NCBI RefSeq assembly: GCF_009495355.1
Contig: NZ_VZAD01000063.1
Coordinates: 1-64,000 of the forward strand
Origin: Segatella copri
Lineage (GTDB): Bacteria; Bacteroidota; Bacteroidia; Bacteroidales; Bacteroidaceae
Reading direction: 5' to 3'
Length of the DNA stretch: 64,000 nucleotides
The notes beneath the pieces were generated by a model. That model was not told the origin of the DNA, made no database searches, and worked only from the letters and a program-made list of their open reading frames with translations. Both the position numbers and the translations under genes were made by a program. Positions 1 through 8,399 of this stretch are shown here, piece by piece; position 1 is the first letter of the stretch, and each line of letters starts with the position of its first letter.

Positions 1-59
1 TTCGAACCCTAGACCCACTGATTAAGAGTCAGTTGCTCTACCAACTGAGCTAAGGGTGC
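1..59 (-). tRNA. tRNA-Lys (CTT), 3' part cut by the window edge
   Basis: Read on the minus strand, the sequence starts at 59 with a seven-base acceptor strand (GCACCCT), then TA, a D-arm (GCTCAGTTGGTAGAGC), an anticodon stem-loop with loop CTCTTAA, a variable loop and the T-arm motif GGTTCGAA. The anticodon is CTT, which reads the lysine codon AAG. The 3' acceptor strand lies beyond base 1, so the gene is incomplete here. A canonical promoter sits just upstream at 91-122. Confidence 0.95.
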
Positions 60-90
60 AACGTTAAGCCTCATTTCTGAATTGCGAGTG

Positions 91-122
91 CAAAGGTACT
101 GCTTTTATTTTATTCCACCAAA
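91..122 (-). promoter_or_regulatory. Promoter of the tRNA-Lys gene
   Basis: On the minus strand, TTTG (119-122), a 20-base spacer and TACCTTTG (91-98) match the Bacteroidota -33/-7 consensus. The box and about 47 bases around it are nearly identical to the promoter of the tRNA-Asp pair at 6881-6912. The upstream part overlaps the last codons of the glycosidase gene that ends at 105. Confidence 0.85.
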
Positions 123-1850
123 TTTTTTATCAACTTTTTTCTGTTTTTTTTGAGCGCTTTTCTTGATAAAGGTGCCCAAAGTGTGCTCTATGTTCTTGTA
201 ATTCACGCAGTTGAGTGTGTATATGCCATCCTTGATTTTTTTGATATTTATTTTGCCGTTCTGGGGCTTGGTGATGTATACCGCTTGTTCCTGCATGTTT
301 TTTACGATGATGTATTGGCAGTCTGTTTCGTGTATCGAGGACGACAAAATGATGCTTTCACCCGTTGTGGTCAGTCTGCAGGCTTTGCCATATCTTGTCG
401 CTGTCTTCACCACGGCTGTCTGGTTCTGTTGTTTTGCCCGGCTCTCGTTGCCAAAGCCGTCGGTAGTTGTCACAGCATAATAGGTGGGTGTGTTGTCAGT
501 CCTTGTCGTCAGTTGCCGTCTAGTGGTTCTTGTCAGTATCAGGTTGCGGGCATCATGGACGTCCACCGGATATTCTTTGCTCGCGTACACATTATTATAT
601 ATAGAGGGTGTCTTGATGGCGGTTCCGTCCTCGTATTGCAGTCTGTTGTCCCATCTCAGCGTGGTGGTTCCTTCATTCTCTTCTATGCAGAGTGTAACCG
701 GTTGCTGTGGTCGCTTGTTGCTTTCCCATGTCATGGGAGGCACAAGGGCAGGGTAGCGGTTGAAGTGGGCAGTCACGAAGTCGTATATACCCTGATGGTT
801 GTCGAGCAGGAACTTGTTGCGGAAGAATGCATGTCCCTCGCCGATGTTGCGCAGGTGGTACAGTTCGCTTGTTATGTCGCTGATATTCCATTTCCCCTCC
901 TTGGGGTCGAGGAAGTAAATGCCCAGTCCCGGTGCGATGATTTTGCCATAGCTATGCTCTTTCCAGTCGATGGCGAAGGGGAAGAACTGGTCGCCTCTGA
1001 AGTACATCATAGGGAATAGCTCGTCCATGAGTCCGTCTTTCAGCCATGCCTGGGCGTCCTGCGCCACCTTGGTATAGGCATTCCATCCATGGCTCCAGTA
1101 TCTGCTCAGGTCGTCGAACTTGCCTATCGGCGAGCAACTCATCTTCACCCATGGCTTTTCCTTTTTCACCGCCTGATGGATCTTCTCCACAATGCGGGTA
1201 ATGTTACCGCGTGCCTGGTCTTTGCTTATTCTGAACTTCCAGGTCTCGGGATAGCGTATGTAGTCGAGGTGGATGCCGTCCACATCGTATCGCTGTACGA
1301 TTTCGCGACACATTTCAGCCAAGTAGCAGCCCGTCTGTGTCGCTTCAGGGTCCATGTATCCATCCTGGTCTATTCGCTTGATGAGTCTTGGAAATTTCTT
1401 TCTCAGCTGTCTGCATCCGTAAGAGTTCCATTTTCCCACGGGTATGGTCACTACCCATGCATGCACCTCCATGCCTCTTTTGTGGCATTCGTCGATGGCA
1501 AACTGCAGGGCGTCATAGCCGGGCGACTTTCCGGGGAATCCCGACAGACAGCCGTCCCAAGGCTCGTATTGCGAGGGATAGATAGTGGTGGCACGGATGC
1601 GTGTTTGCAGCAGTACGGTGTTGATGTTGGCTTTCTGCAGTCGGTCGAGGATAGCTCTCAGTTCCTCTTTCTGTTTCTCTGCCGAACGTTCCGACTGAGC
1701 ATAAGAGTGGGGCCAGTCTATGCCCCCTATGGTGGTTAGCCACACGGCTCTTACTTCGTATTTTGGATTGGGGTTGACGGCATAGAAACTCTGGCCATAC
1801 GAGGCCACTGCAAGGTGAAAAAGTATAAATATTATATATAAATAGCGCAT
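105..1850 (-). CDS. Secreted family 10-like glycoside hydrolase (DUF187/GHL10)
   Basis: The protein has 581 residues. A signal peptide covers about residues 1-20 (hydrophobic, ending SYGQ), so it is exported. RAVWLTT (about 34-40) and DGIHLDYIRYP (191-201) are hallmarks of the DUF187/GHL10 TIM-barrel family, whose members act on glycans and possibly on peptidoglycan-like sugars. The substrate cannot be read from sequence. The C-terminus is basic and low in complexity, and its last ten or so codons double as the upstream half of the tRNA-Lys promoter. A -7 box TATCTTTG lies at 1869-1876 on the minus strand, 18 bases before the ATG. It is divergent from the CstA-like gene. Confidence 0.85.
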   Translation of the reverse strand: MRYLYIIFILFHLAVASYGQSFYAVNPNPKYEVRAVWLTTIGGIDWPHSYAQSERSAEKQKEELRAILDRLQKANINTVLLQTRIRATTIYPSQYEPWDGCLSGFPGKSPGYDALQFAIDECHKRGMEVHAWVVTIPVGKWNSYGCRQLRKKFPRLIKRIDQDGYMDPEATQTGCYLAEMCREIVQRYDVDGIHLDYIRYPETWKFRISKDQARGNITRIVEKIHQAVKKEKPWVKMSCSPIGKFDDLSRYWSHGWNAYTKVAQDAQAWLKDGLMDELFPMMYFRGDQFFPFAIDWKEHSYGKIIAPGLGIYFLDPKEGKWNISDITSELYHLRNIGEGHAFFRNKFLLDNHQGIYDFVTAHFNRYPALVPPMTWESNKRPQQPVTLCIEENEGTTTLRWDNRLQYEDGTAIKTPSIYNNVYASKEYPVDVHDARNLILTRTTRRQLTTRTDNTPTYYAVTTTDGFGNESRAKQQNQTAVVKTATRYGKACRLTTTGESIILSSSIHETDCQYIIVKNMQEQAVYITKPQNGKINIKKIKDGIYTLNCVNYKNIEHTLGTFIKKSAQKKQKKVDKKFGGIK

Positions 1851-1868
1851 AATCTTTCAATTTGGCAA

Positions 1869-1876
1869 CAAAGATA
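1869..1876 (-). promoter_or_regulatory. -7 promoter box for the DUF187 glycosidase
   Basis: TATCTTTG on the minus strand, 18 bases before the start codon at 1850. It shares a short intergenic region with the divergent box at 1909. Confidence 0.65.
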
Positions 1877-1908
1877 CTGATATTTTTTCTTATTCCAAAT
1901 AAAAATGT

Positions 1909-1916
1909 TACTTTTG
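1909..1916 (+). promoter_or_regulatory. -7 promoter box for the cstA-like gene
   Basis: TACTTTTG, 28 bases before the ATG at 1945. It fits TAnnTTTG. Confidence 0.65.
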
Positions 1917-1944
1917 CCAAGAAATTTAAACAAAAAAAGAAGAA

Positions 1945-3468
1945 ATGGTTAGCTTTTTACTGAGTTTGGTAGCCCTCGTTCTGGGTTATCTCTTTTATGG
2001 AAAGTTTGTGGCCCACGTGTTTGGACCCGACGACCGTCCTACGCCAGCAGTGACTAAGGCGGATGGGGTAGACTTTATCGTGCTGCCCAGTTGGAAAATC
2101 TTCATGATCCAGTTTCTCAACATTGCAGGTACCGGGCCTATCTTTGGCGCCATCATGGGTGCATGGTATGGTCCTGTGGCCTATCTCTGGATTGTATTGG
2201 GCTGTATCTTTGCCGGTGCCATGCACGACTATATGAGTGGAATGCTCAGTATCCGCCATGGCGGAGCAGGTCTTCCCGAACTGGTGGGCAAGTATCTGGG
2301 CGGCACCACCCGCAAGGTGATGCTTGTCTTCTCTGTGCTGTTGCTGATGATGGTGGGCGTTGTCTTCGTCTACAGTCCTGCCATTATCCTCGAGTCGATA
2401 TGTGGTTCCAAGATGTTCTGGATCATCGCCATCTTCGTCTATTACATCATCGCCACCCTGTTGCCTATCGACAAGATAATAGGCAAGGTTTATCCTCTCT
2501 TCGCCATCTCGCTTCTCTTCATGGCTGCAGCTCTGATGATAGGTCTGATCGTCAAGATGCCTGCCATCCCAGAGTTGTGGGACAATTTGTCGGAGAGCAA
2601 TCTCAATGCCAATCCGGCATGGTTGGGTGCCGAGCCTTTTATGAGTAAGAACCCCTTGTTCCCTTGTCTTTTCATCACGATAGCCTGCGGTGCCATCAGT
2701 GGTTTCCATGCCACTCAGAGCCCGTTGATGGCTCGTTGTATGAAGTCGGAGAAGTTGGGTCGTCCCATCTTCTATGGGTCAATGATTACCGAGGGCATCG
2801 TGGCGCTCATCTGGGCCACCGTTTCTATGTATTTCTTCTATTATGGAGGCTGGCGAGAGGTGGTTTCTCCAGAGGTGGTACAGCAGTTTACTGCCCAGGC
2901 TGCCGATGGCGGCAAGACCTTGGTGCAGTATTTTGATGCGCCCACAGTCGTCAAGTTGGTTTGCTCCTCTTGGTTAGGAGTGGCAGGTGGCGTGCTTGCC
3001 CTCCTGGGCGTAGTGGCAGCACCTATCACCAGTGGCGATACAGCATTCCGCAGCGCGCGTCTTATCATTGCCGAGGCCATAGGACTGGAGCAGCACTCCA
3101 TGCACCGTCGTCTCTATATCTGCATCCCTATGTTTGTTGCCGCCATCCTTCTCTTGGTATGGCAGATGAACAATCCTGACGGCTTCAATGTCATCTGGCA
3201 GTATTTCGGATGGGCCAACCAGACCCTCTCTGTTTTCACCCTCTGGACACTCACCGTCTATCTGGTGCAGAGACAGAAACCCTTCATTGTCACCTTAGTG
3301 CCAGCCTTGTTCATGACGGTGGTTTGTTCCACCTTCCTGCTTATTTCCAAGCAGGCTCTCGGCTTGCAGTCTACTGTGGCCTACACGGGTAGCATCATCA
3401 TCCTGGTGCTGGCATTGGTTTGGTTCTTCGCCTGGTACACCAAGTATCAGCGTACGATTCATTCATAA
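1945..3468 (+). CDS. cstA: CstA-family transporter (short form)
   Basis: An inner-membrane protein of 507 residues with many hydrophobic segments from residue 1 on. The segments NIAGTGPIFGAI, GAMHDYMSGM and FHATQSPLMARC are typical of the CstA family, which takes up pyruvate and peptides during carbon limitation. It is clearly shorter than the roughly 700-residue E. coli CstA; short forms are common in Bacteroidota. It has its own -7 box and is followed 29 bases later by the barrel protein gene. The family is clear, the substrate is inferred. Confidence 0.88.
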   Translation: MVSFLLSLVALVLGYLFYGKFVAHVFGPDDRPTPAVTKADGVDFIVLPSWKIFMIQFLNIAGTGPIFGAIMGAWYGPVAYLWIVLGCIFAGAMHDYMSGMLSIRHGGAGLPELVGKYLGGTTRKVMLVFSVLLLMMVGVVFVYSPAIILESICGSKMFWIIAIFVYYIIATLLPIDKIIGKVYPLFAISLLFMAAALMIGLIVKMPAIPELWDNLSESNLNANPAWLGAEPFMSKNPLFPCLFITIACGAISGFHATQSPLMARCMKSEKLGRPIFYGSMITEGIVALIWATVSMYFFYYGGWREVVSPEVVQQFTAQAADGGKTLVQYFDAPTVVKLVCSSWLGVAGGVLALLGVVAAPITSGDTAFRSARLIIAEAIGLEQHSMHRRLYICIPMFVAAILLLVWQMNNPDGFNVIWQYFGWANQTLSVFTLWTLTVYLVQRQKPFIVTLVPALFMTVVCSTFLLISKQALGLQSTVAYTGSIIILVLALVWFFAWYTKYQRTIHS

Positions 3469-3497
3469 TCATTTATTATAAACAACGTACAATTCAC

Positions 3498-3980
3498 ATG
3501 AAAAAATTAGTAGTTATGCTGGTAGCCCTGTTGATGACAGTAGCTGCCAATGCACAGTTTGAGGAAGGAAAAGTATATTGTGGCGCATCGCTCTCAAGCC
3601 TTGATTTGAGTTATAGCGGAAGCTCCGAACTGAAGTTCGGCATCAATGCCCAGGCAGGTTATCTTTTTGCCGACAACCTGATGGCAGTGGGAACCGTGGC
3701 TTATAATCATGTGGGCTCTTCAGATGTGAGCGACTATGTTTCTGTAGGAGCACAGGGACGCTATTACATCATTCAGAACGGACTCTATTTGGGCTTGGGT
3801 GCCAAGTATGTACATTCTGGTGGCTACAACGATGTGATGCCCGGACTCGAGGTGGGCTATGCCTTCTTTGTGAGCAAGACGGTAACCGTCGAGCCTGCAG
3901 TGTATTACGACCAGAGCTTAAAGGATCACTCCGATTTCTCAACCATCGGTTTCAAGGTCGGTGTTGGCGTATACCTCTAA
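3498..3980 (+). CDS. Small outer-membrane beta-barrel protein
   Basis: A protein of 160 residues from the ATG at 3498. The open frame extends upstream into cstA, but the signal peptide starts here ([20 protein letters not shown], cleaved after about residue 20). The rest alternates polar and hydrophobic residues with many Gly and aromatics, as in a roughly eight-stranded barrel of the OmpW/OmpA-like fold, and it ends VGVGVYL, a terminal strand. The function is unknown. It lies between the cstA-like gene and recR, five bases from the latter, so the three may be cotranscribed. Confidence 0.75.
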   Translation: MKKLVVMLVALLMTVAANAQFEEGKVYCGASLSSLDLSYSGSSELKFGINAQAGYLFADNLMAVGTVAYNHVGSSDVSDYVSVGAQGRYYIIQNGLYLGLGAKYVHSGGYNDVMPGLEVGYAFFVSKTVTVEPAVYYDQSLKDHSDFSTIGFKVGVGVYL

Positions 3981-3985
3981 GAGTT

Positions 3986-4597
3986 ATGATGCGCCAATAT
4001 CCTTCGGCCTTGCTTAACAAGGCGGTGGGCGAGTTTGCCAAACTTCCAGGAATCGGGCGCAAGACAGCCTTGCGCTTGGTTCTTCACATGCTTCGACAGA
4101 GTGATGAGGATGTGACGGCCTTTGCCGAAGCCGTAGAACGGCTGAAGAAAGAGGTGAAGTACTGCAGGGTGTGTCACAACATCAGCGATACGGATGTTTG
4201 CCCCATCTGCAGCGATCCGCGCCGCGATGCTTCCACAATCTGTGTGGTGGAGAATGTGCAGGACGTCATGGCAGTGGAGAACACCCAGCAGTTTCATGGA
4301 CTCTATCATGTTCTGGGAGGCATCATCTCGCCAATGGACGGCATAGGTCCCAACGACTTGGAGATAGACTCGCTTGTAGAGCGGGTGGCTCAGGGTGGGG
4401 TGAAGGAAGTTATCCTGGCGCTGAGCAGCACCATGGAGGGCGATACCACCAACTTCTTTATCTCTCGCAAGTTGGCTTCCTTTCCTGTCAGTCTTTCAGT
4501 GATAGCCCGTGGCATCTCTGTGGGCGACGAACTGGAGTATACCGACGAGGTGACCCTGGGACGTTCCATTCTCAACCGCACCCCCTTTGCTCAGTAG
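3986..4597 (+). CDS. recR: Recombination mediator RecR
   Basis: A protein of 203 residues, normal for RecR. It has an N-terminal helix-hairpin-helix ([17 protein letters not shown]), a C4 zinc finger with Cys 60, 63, 72 and 75, and a Toprim domain beginning near CVVENVQD. RecR acts with RecF/RecO to load RecA on gapped DNA. It starts five bases after the barrel gene and is followed by a membrane protein gene 62 bases on. Confidence 0.97.
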   Translation: MMRQYPSALLNKAVGEFAKLPGIGRKTALRLVLHMLRQSDEDVTAFAEAVERLKKEVKYCRVCHNISDTDVCPICSDPRRDASTICVVENVQDVMAVENTQQFHGLYHVLGGIISPMDGIGPNDLEIDSLVERVAQGGVKEVILALSSTMEGDTTNFFISRKLASFPVSLSVIARGISVGDELEYTDEVTLGRSILNRTPFAQ

Positions 4598-4659
4598 CTG
4601 GGGGGTCATCTTAGACAGTCCTCAAAACTTGTATATATTAATACCTTCTATAAAAAAGT

Positions 4660-5103
4660 ATGTTAGATCTCAAATTAGTACAGCGTTACCTCATGCTCAA
4701 TTTCTGGGTGATGGTGGGCGTCTGTCTGCTGATAGTAGTGCTCTATGAGACAGAGGTGCTTCTGCCTCTCGAGCAGTTCGACAATCCCCAGTTGGAGTTC
4801 TTCCTGCAGGTAGTCATGGAGTTTGCCTCCATCATCGTCATACCTGTAGCCCTGAAGCTCTTCTCCATACCGTCGGTGCGTCGTCGGCTGTTGGAACATA
4901 AGGGCTCGGCATTGATTACCTGGGGCACCGCACGCATACAGATGCTCTGCGTGCCCATGTCCATAGACACTTTCTTGTATTATCAGACCATGTGGCCAGG
5001 TTTTGGCTATCTGGGCATCATTCTTTTGTTGTGTCTCTTCTTCGTCTATCCCTCTATGGGCAGATGTATGGACGAGACAACCGAATCCTCTAAAAAAGAT
5101 TAG
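4660..5103 (+). CDS. Small integral membrane protein, function unknown
   Basis: A protein of 147 residues with about four membrane segments: near residues 10-28 (LMLNFWVMVGVCLLIVVLY), 48-66, 85-110 and 115-135. The tail is charged (ETTESSKKD). I do not recognise a family or catalytic motif. It lies three bases before the glycosyltransferase gene and is probably translated with it. Confidence 0.7.
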   Translation: MLDLKLVQRYLMLNFWVMVGVCLLIVVLYETEVLLPLEQFDNPQLEFFLQVVMEFASIIVIPVALKLFSIPSVRRRLLEHKGSALITWGTARIQMLCVPMSIDTFLYYQTMWPGFGYLGIILLLCLFFVYPSMGRCMDETTESSKKD

Positions 5104-5106
5104 GCT

Positions 5107-6312
5107 GTGAAACTGTCAGTAGTAATCGTCAACTATAACGTAAAGAATTATGTAGAGCAGTGTCTTCTTTCGCTCCATAAGGCGTTGGAGGGAATCGAAG
5201 CCGAGGTGTTGCTGGTGGACAATCATTCTGTCGACGGTTCGGTGGAGTATCTGCGCGAGCACTTCGACTGGGTTCGCATAGTGGCGAGCCGGCATAATCT
5301 GGGCTTTGCCCGAGCCAATAACCTCGCCATCCGCATGAGTCATGGCGAGTATGTGCTTTTGCTCAATCCCGACACCATCGTGGCAGAGCCCACACTGCGT
5401 GAGGCTTTGGCGTGGATGGATGGCCATGCAGATACCGGTTCCTTGGGTGTTCGCATGCTGAATGCCTGTGGCGAGTCGGCAAGAGAGAGCCGTCGTGGAG
5501 TTCCTACGCCGATGGTGGCATTCTGGAAAATGATAGGACTCTGCGAAAGAATGCCCGCACATCATCGCTTCGGACATTATTATATGGGTTATCTCGACTG
5601 GAACACACCGGCAGCCATCGAGGTGGTGAGTGGAGCTTTCTGCATGCTGCGGCGCGAGGCGCTCGACAAGGTGGGACTCCTCGACGAGGATTTCTTTATG
5701 TATGGCGAGGATATCGACCTGTCTTATCGTGTCCTCAAGGGCGGCTATCGCAACTATTATCTGCCATCGCTCATCCTTCACTACAAGGGCGAGAGCACGC
5801 AGAAGTCCAGTTTCCGTTATGTCCATGTGTTCTATGAGGCGATGCTCATCTTCTTCCGTAAGCACAATTCGGGCATGTCGCTGCTGCTCACAGTGCCCAT
5901 CAGCGCTGCCATATATGCGCGTGCCAGCGTGGCTGCTTTCGGCATGCTGCTCTCCAAGTTGCGCAAGAGCTTGGGCTTCACGCCCCGTCGCGAGGCTTCG
6001 CCCCGTTATCTCTTCTTGGGCAGTCAGCAGATGCTCGACGACTGTCGTTCCCTCAGTATGGAGAATGGACTCGATGCCCAGTTCGTCCTGGCAGATGCAC
6101 AGACTATGCCCGATGGACACCTGTCGGTTTCTGTTCAGGCGATGTTGCAGGGTATGGGCAAGTCGGTGGTCAATATCGTCTACGATGCCGATTCCTACGA
6201 CTATCAGCACATCTTCGGTCTCTTCATGCAGCAACCGCAGCGCCAGTGGAGGATAGGCACCTATCATGCCGCTACGCACAAGATAGTGACCGACCGTGAT
6301 GTGATAAGCTGA
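5107..6312 (+). CDS. Family 2 glycosyltransferase (rhamnosyl-like)
   Basis: A protein of 401 residues starting at GTG 5107, three bases after the previous stop. It begins with the GT-A pattern SVVIVNYNV, followed by LLVDNHSVDGS, NLGFARANN and the DxD-like NPD at about 87-89. EDIDLSYRV supplies the usual ED catalytic region. This arrangement matches WbbL-type family 2 enzymes that build cell-surface polysaccharides at the cytoplasmic face. The C-terminal third, after a hydrophobic stretch, is less typical and looks like a Rossmann-like nucleotide-binding extension (YLFLGSQQML). The sugar is unknown. Confidence 0.88.
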   Translation: MKLSVVIVNYNVKNYVEQCLLSLHKALEGIEAEVLLVDNHSVDGSVEYLREHFDWVRIVASRHNLGFARANNLAIRMSHGEYVLLLNPDTIVAEPTLREALAWMDGHADTGSLGVRMLNACGESARESRRGVPTPMVAFWKMIGLCERMPAHHRFGHYYMGYLDWNTPAAIEVVSGAFCMLRREALDKVGLLDEDFFMYGEDIDLSYRVLKGGYRNYYLPSLILHYKGESTQKSSFRYVHVFYEAMLIFFRKHNSGMSLLLTVPISAAIYARASVAAFGMLLSKLRKSLGFTPRREASPRYLFLGSQQMLDDCRSLSMENGLDAQFVLADAQTMPDGHLSVSVQAMLQGMGKSVVNIVYDADSYDYQHIFGLFMQQPQRQWRIGTYHAATHKIVTDRDVIS

Positions 6313-6333
6313 TGTATCTTTTATTTCTGAAAT

Positions 6334-6864
6334 ATGCTATCCACCGAAACTATGAAATCTTTCCCTCCAGTCAGTCTGCGAGCCATGGAGCCCGAAGACC
6401 TTGACACGCTCTATACGTTGGAGAACGACCGTACGGTATGGGGCGTGAGTGCCACCAATGTGCCTTATTCGCGCAGCGTGCTGATCGACTACATCACTTC
6501 TTCCAAAAGCGATATTTATGCCGACGGGCAAGTGCGGCTGATGGTTGACAACGAAGAAGGAGAGACGGTCGGTACAGTCGACTTGACCAATTTTGACCCC
6601 AAGCATCGCCGGGCAGAGCTTGGAATAGCCATAAAAAAAGAGTTTCGCGGTCAGGGATATGGCAAGTCTGTTCTGCACGAAATATTTGGGTATAGCCGCA
6701 ATGTGATACATCTGCATCAAATTTATGCCATTGTGGGTTGCGACAATGCAGGATGCCTCAAACTTTTGAAATCGTTTGGGTTTCAGGGAGATATCTGTTT
6801 GAAAGACTGGATTTTCTCAGGAAAAGAGTATGGCGATGCCTATTTCTTGCAAAAAATTTTGTAA
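6334..6864 (+). CDS. GNAT-family N-acetyltransferase (RimJ/RimL-like)
   Basis: A protein of 176 residues; a start at Met7 (6352) is also possible. It has the RimJ-type opening VSLRAMEPEDLDTLYTLEND, the acetyl-CoA loop EFRGQGYGKSVL, and a C-terminal AIVGCDNAGCLKLLKSFGF. A SpeG-like or protein/antibiotic acetyltransferase role is possible; the substrate is not visible. Its stop lies 16 bases before the TTTG box of the tRNA-Asp promoter. Confidence 0.87.
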   Translation: MLSTETMKSFPPVSLRAMEPEDLDTLYTLENDRTVWGVSATNVPYSRSVLIDYITSSKSDIYADGQVRLMVDNEEGETVGTVDLTNFDPKHRRAELGIAIKKEFRGQGYGKSVLHEIFGYSRNVIHLHQIYAIVGCDNAGCLKLLKSFGFQGDICLKDWIFSGKEYGDAYFLQKIL

Positions 6865-6880
6865 AAAAGTTGCAGAAAAA

Positions 6881-6912
6881 TTTGGTGGAATCAAATAAAA
6901 GCAGTACCTTTG
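6881..6912 (+). promoter_or_regulatory. Promoter of the tRNA-Asp pair
   Basis: TTTG (6881-6884), a 20-base spacer and TACCTTTG (6905-6912). The surrounding block closely matches the tRNA-Lys promoter at 91-122 in sequence and spacing. Confidence 0.88.
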
Positions 6913-6963
6913 CAACCGCAAATGAGAAATGAACCTCAAGCGGTTAAGATTTAATCTTCTTTT

Positions 6964-7037
6964 GGTGCGTTAGTTCAGTTGGTTAGAATGCCTGCCTGTC
7001 ACGCAGGAGGTCACGAGTTCGAGTCTCGTACGCACCG
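6964..7037 (+). tRNA. tRNA-Asp (GTC), copy 1
   Basis: 74 bases with a complete cloverleaf. Acceptor GGTGCGT pairs with ACGCACC, and the discriminator is G. The anticodon stem CCTGC/GCAGG encloses loop CTGTCAC, giving anticodon GTC. No CCA is encoded. Identical to copy 2 at 7068-7141, separated by 30 bases. Confidence 0.97.
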
Positions 7038-7067
7038 CTTGTTCATCTCATCATTTCGACCTTAACT

Positions 7068-7141
7068 GGTGCGTTAGTTCAGTTGGTTAGAATGCCTGCC
7101 TGTCACGCAGGAGGTCACGAGTTCGAGTCTCGTACGCACCG
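7068..7141 (+). tRNA. tRNA-Asp (GTC), copy 2
   Basis: Identical over 74 bases to copy 1. It has no promoter box in the 30-base spacer, so both copies are probably processed from one transcript that ends at the terminator at 7145-7179. Confidence 0.97.
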
Positions 7142-7144
7142 CAG

Positions 7145-7179
7145 AAAAGCCTTCAAGATTATTCTTGAAGGTTTTTTTT
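7145..7179 (+). terminator. Rho-independent terminator of the tRNA-Asp operon
   Basis: Perfect stem CCTTCAAGA (7150-7158) with TCTTGAAGG (7163-7171), loop TTAT. An A-run precedes it and eight T follow. Confidence 0.9.
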
Positions 7180-8090
7180 GTTGGTATGCCTGGAAAGTAT
7201 TGTCTATATGTTTATTTACTTCTCTTACGAAAGTTAAGTATAAAAATGAGGAAAATGTCATTAAATGATGTGTTTTATTGGCTCATTGTGTGTATTCAAA
7301 GTAGGTTTTCTTGTCAACAATGATAGGAAAAATGGTGATATGGCAAGACGGTTTGCTTTCGCTGATGACTTTCTTTATGTGAAATTGATGACAGAGAAAA
7401 CGAGAAGAAGATGCTGTTTTGTAAAATCTGTTTACAATGTTCTTTTGCACCGAAAATTCCTGTTTTTCAATAATGTATATTTATACATTATGCCTTGACG
7501 ATGTGGCTTAGTATATTTATACAAATCAAAACATGGATAATAGCAATAAGTATTCATATAAAAGTTAAATATGAGTTAAATAACTTTCTTTGTGTTATAT
7601 ATTGTTAATTTATAACCTTACGTTTTTCTTTTTTATGAACAGATTTTAAAGAAAGTCTGGACTTCTGAATATGATTATTTTTCTGTTTTTGTACTACTGA
7701 TAGATGGTGAACGTGTAAGATTACTTTACTTTGTGCTTAGCTGTAAATTGTGGTCAAAGTGGTCATGGTCAAAGTGGTCAAACTCGAAATCTGATGAGAA
7801 AAAAAGTTCTAAAGATAGTATATATAAATAATATATATTATTTATATATACTATCTTTAGAAGAGAAAAATACTTTCAAAAAATCGAGTTTGACCACTTT
7901 GACCATGACCACTTTGACCACATTTGTATTATTTCCAAAAGTTACAATGTAGAGCAACAGATATAAGATGTAAAAAAGCGTTATATACGTATTCCGCACA
8001 TACTCAGTAACTTACAGCACTGTTTCTTGCCATTTTTGACCTGTTTTGCTTAACAAGTCATTCTACAAATGATCAAATAGCCGAAAAATG
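7180..8090. other. About 0.9 kb without a credible gene
   Basis: AT-rich. Short frames at 7265-7498 and 7731-7952 have odd composition and no family resemblance; the second runs through a large inverted repeat. Apart from that repeat (7749-7922) I see no gene. Confidence 0.6.
7749..7922. repeat. 174-base nested inverted repeat
   Basis: Perfect 39-base arms at 7749-7787 and 7884-7922. Each arm carries two tandem copies of TGGTCAAAGTGGTCA or its complement. Between them lies a second, perfect 56-base AT-rich palindrome (7807-7862, centre 7834/7835). No transposase, and no target-site duplication, is visible next to it. Confidence 0.92.
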
Positions 8091-8093
8091 TTG

Positions 8094-8101
8094 TATCTTT
8101 G
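8094..8101 (+). promoter_or_regulatory. -7 promoter box before the structured leader
   Basis: TATCTTTG, followed by GCAG. It is 14 bases before the closing stem of the candidate leader RNA, so the leader should be transcribed. No clear -33 box. Confidence 0.6.
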
Positions 8102-8115
8102 CAGCGTCAACCAAT

Positions 8116-8220
8116 GAAAGTGCTCAGGGAGCCTCGCAGGAGGCATCTATTACGACCAAGGGCGGTCACAATAGACGACAGGCGCCGGTCATCTATTAAG
8201 ACCCAAAAGGTGGCACTTTC
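8116..8220 (+). ncRNA. Candidate structured leader RNA
   Basis: An 8-base closing stem (GAAAGTGC 8116-8123 with GCACTTTC 8213-8220) encloses three hairpins: GCCTC/GAGGC (8131-8135 with 8140-8144), GACC/GGTC (8154-8157 with 8164-8167), and AATAGA/TCTATT (8170-8175 with 8192-8197, extended by GAC/GTC inside). This multibranch fold lies between a promoter box and the HU-like fragment at 8268. I do not recognise it as a known riboswitch class. Only the pairing is observed; function is inferred. Confidence 0.5.
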
Positions 8221-8267
8221 GGGCAGCTGACAAAGTATTAAACTATCATTCCAAAACCTACAGAACT

Positions 8268-8375
8268 ATGATTAATTACAGCATCGTAAAGCGCAGCGTG
8301 AACGCAAACCTCATCGAAATCAACCAGGCAAAGTCACGCATCAACCAGGCAAAGAAGGGGGGCAAGACTCTATAG
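8268..8375 (+). pseudogene. 5' fragment of an HU-like DNA-binding protein gene
   Basis: A frame of 35 codons, MINYSIVKRS... ending KKGGKTL then TAG. From memory the sequence resembles the N-terminal extension of the longer HU-family proteins of Prevotella (YSIVKRSVN, EINQAKSRINQAKK), but it stops before the HU fold. No continuation is seen in any frame before the next gene at 8400. It therefore looks like a truncated copy, although a short real peptide cannot be excluded. The candidate leader RNA lies just upstream. Confidence 0.5.
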
Positions 8376-8399
8376 CCAGCCGACCTTGCACAATTTCTC

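Noticed and set aside
150-1019. Plus-strand frame opposite the DUF187 glycosidase
   Set aside because: It is the shadow of a clear family gene with signal peptide and promoter on the minus strand.
7265-7498. Small frame after the tRNA-Asp operon
   Set aside because: No family resemblance, odd residue composition and no -7 box before it.
7749-7922. Insertion sequence or MITE
   Set aside because: The arms are long enough, but no target-site duplication is evident and no second copy lies in the window.
8116-8220. Known riboswitch (TPP, cobalamin, SAM, glycine)
   Set aside because: None of the conserved cores of these classes could be recognised, so it is reported only as a structured leader candidate.
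8357-8362. Phase-variable G6 tract in the HU-like fragment
   Set aside because: Six G is too short for strong slippage, and no restored long frame follows in the other frames.
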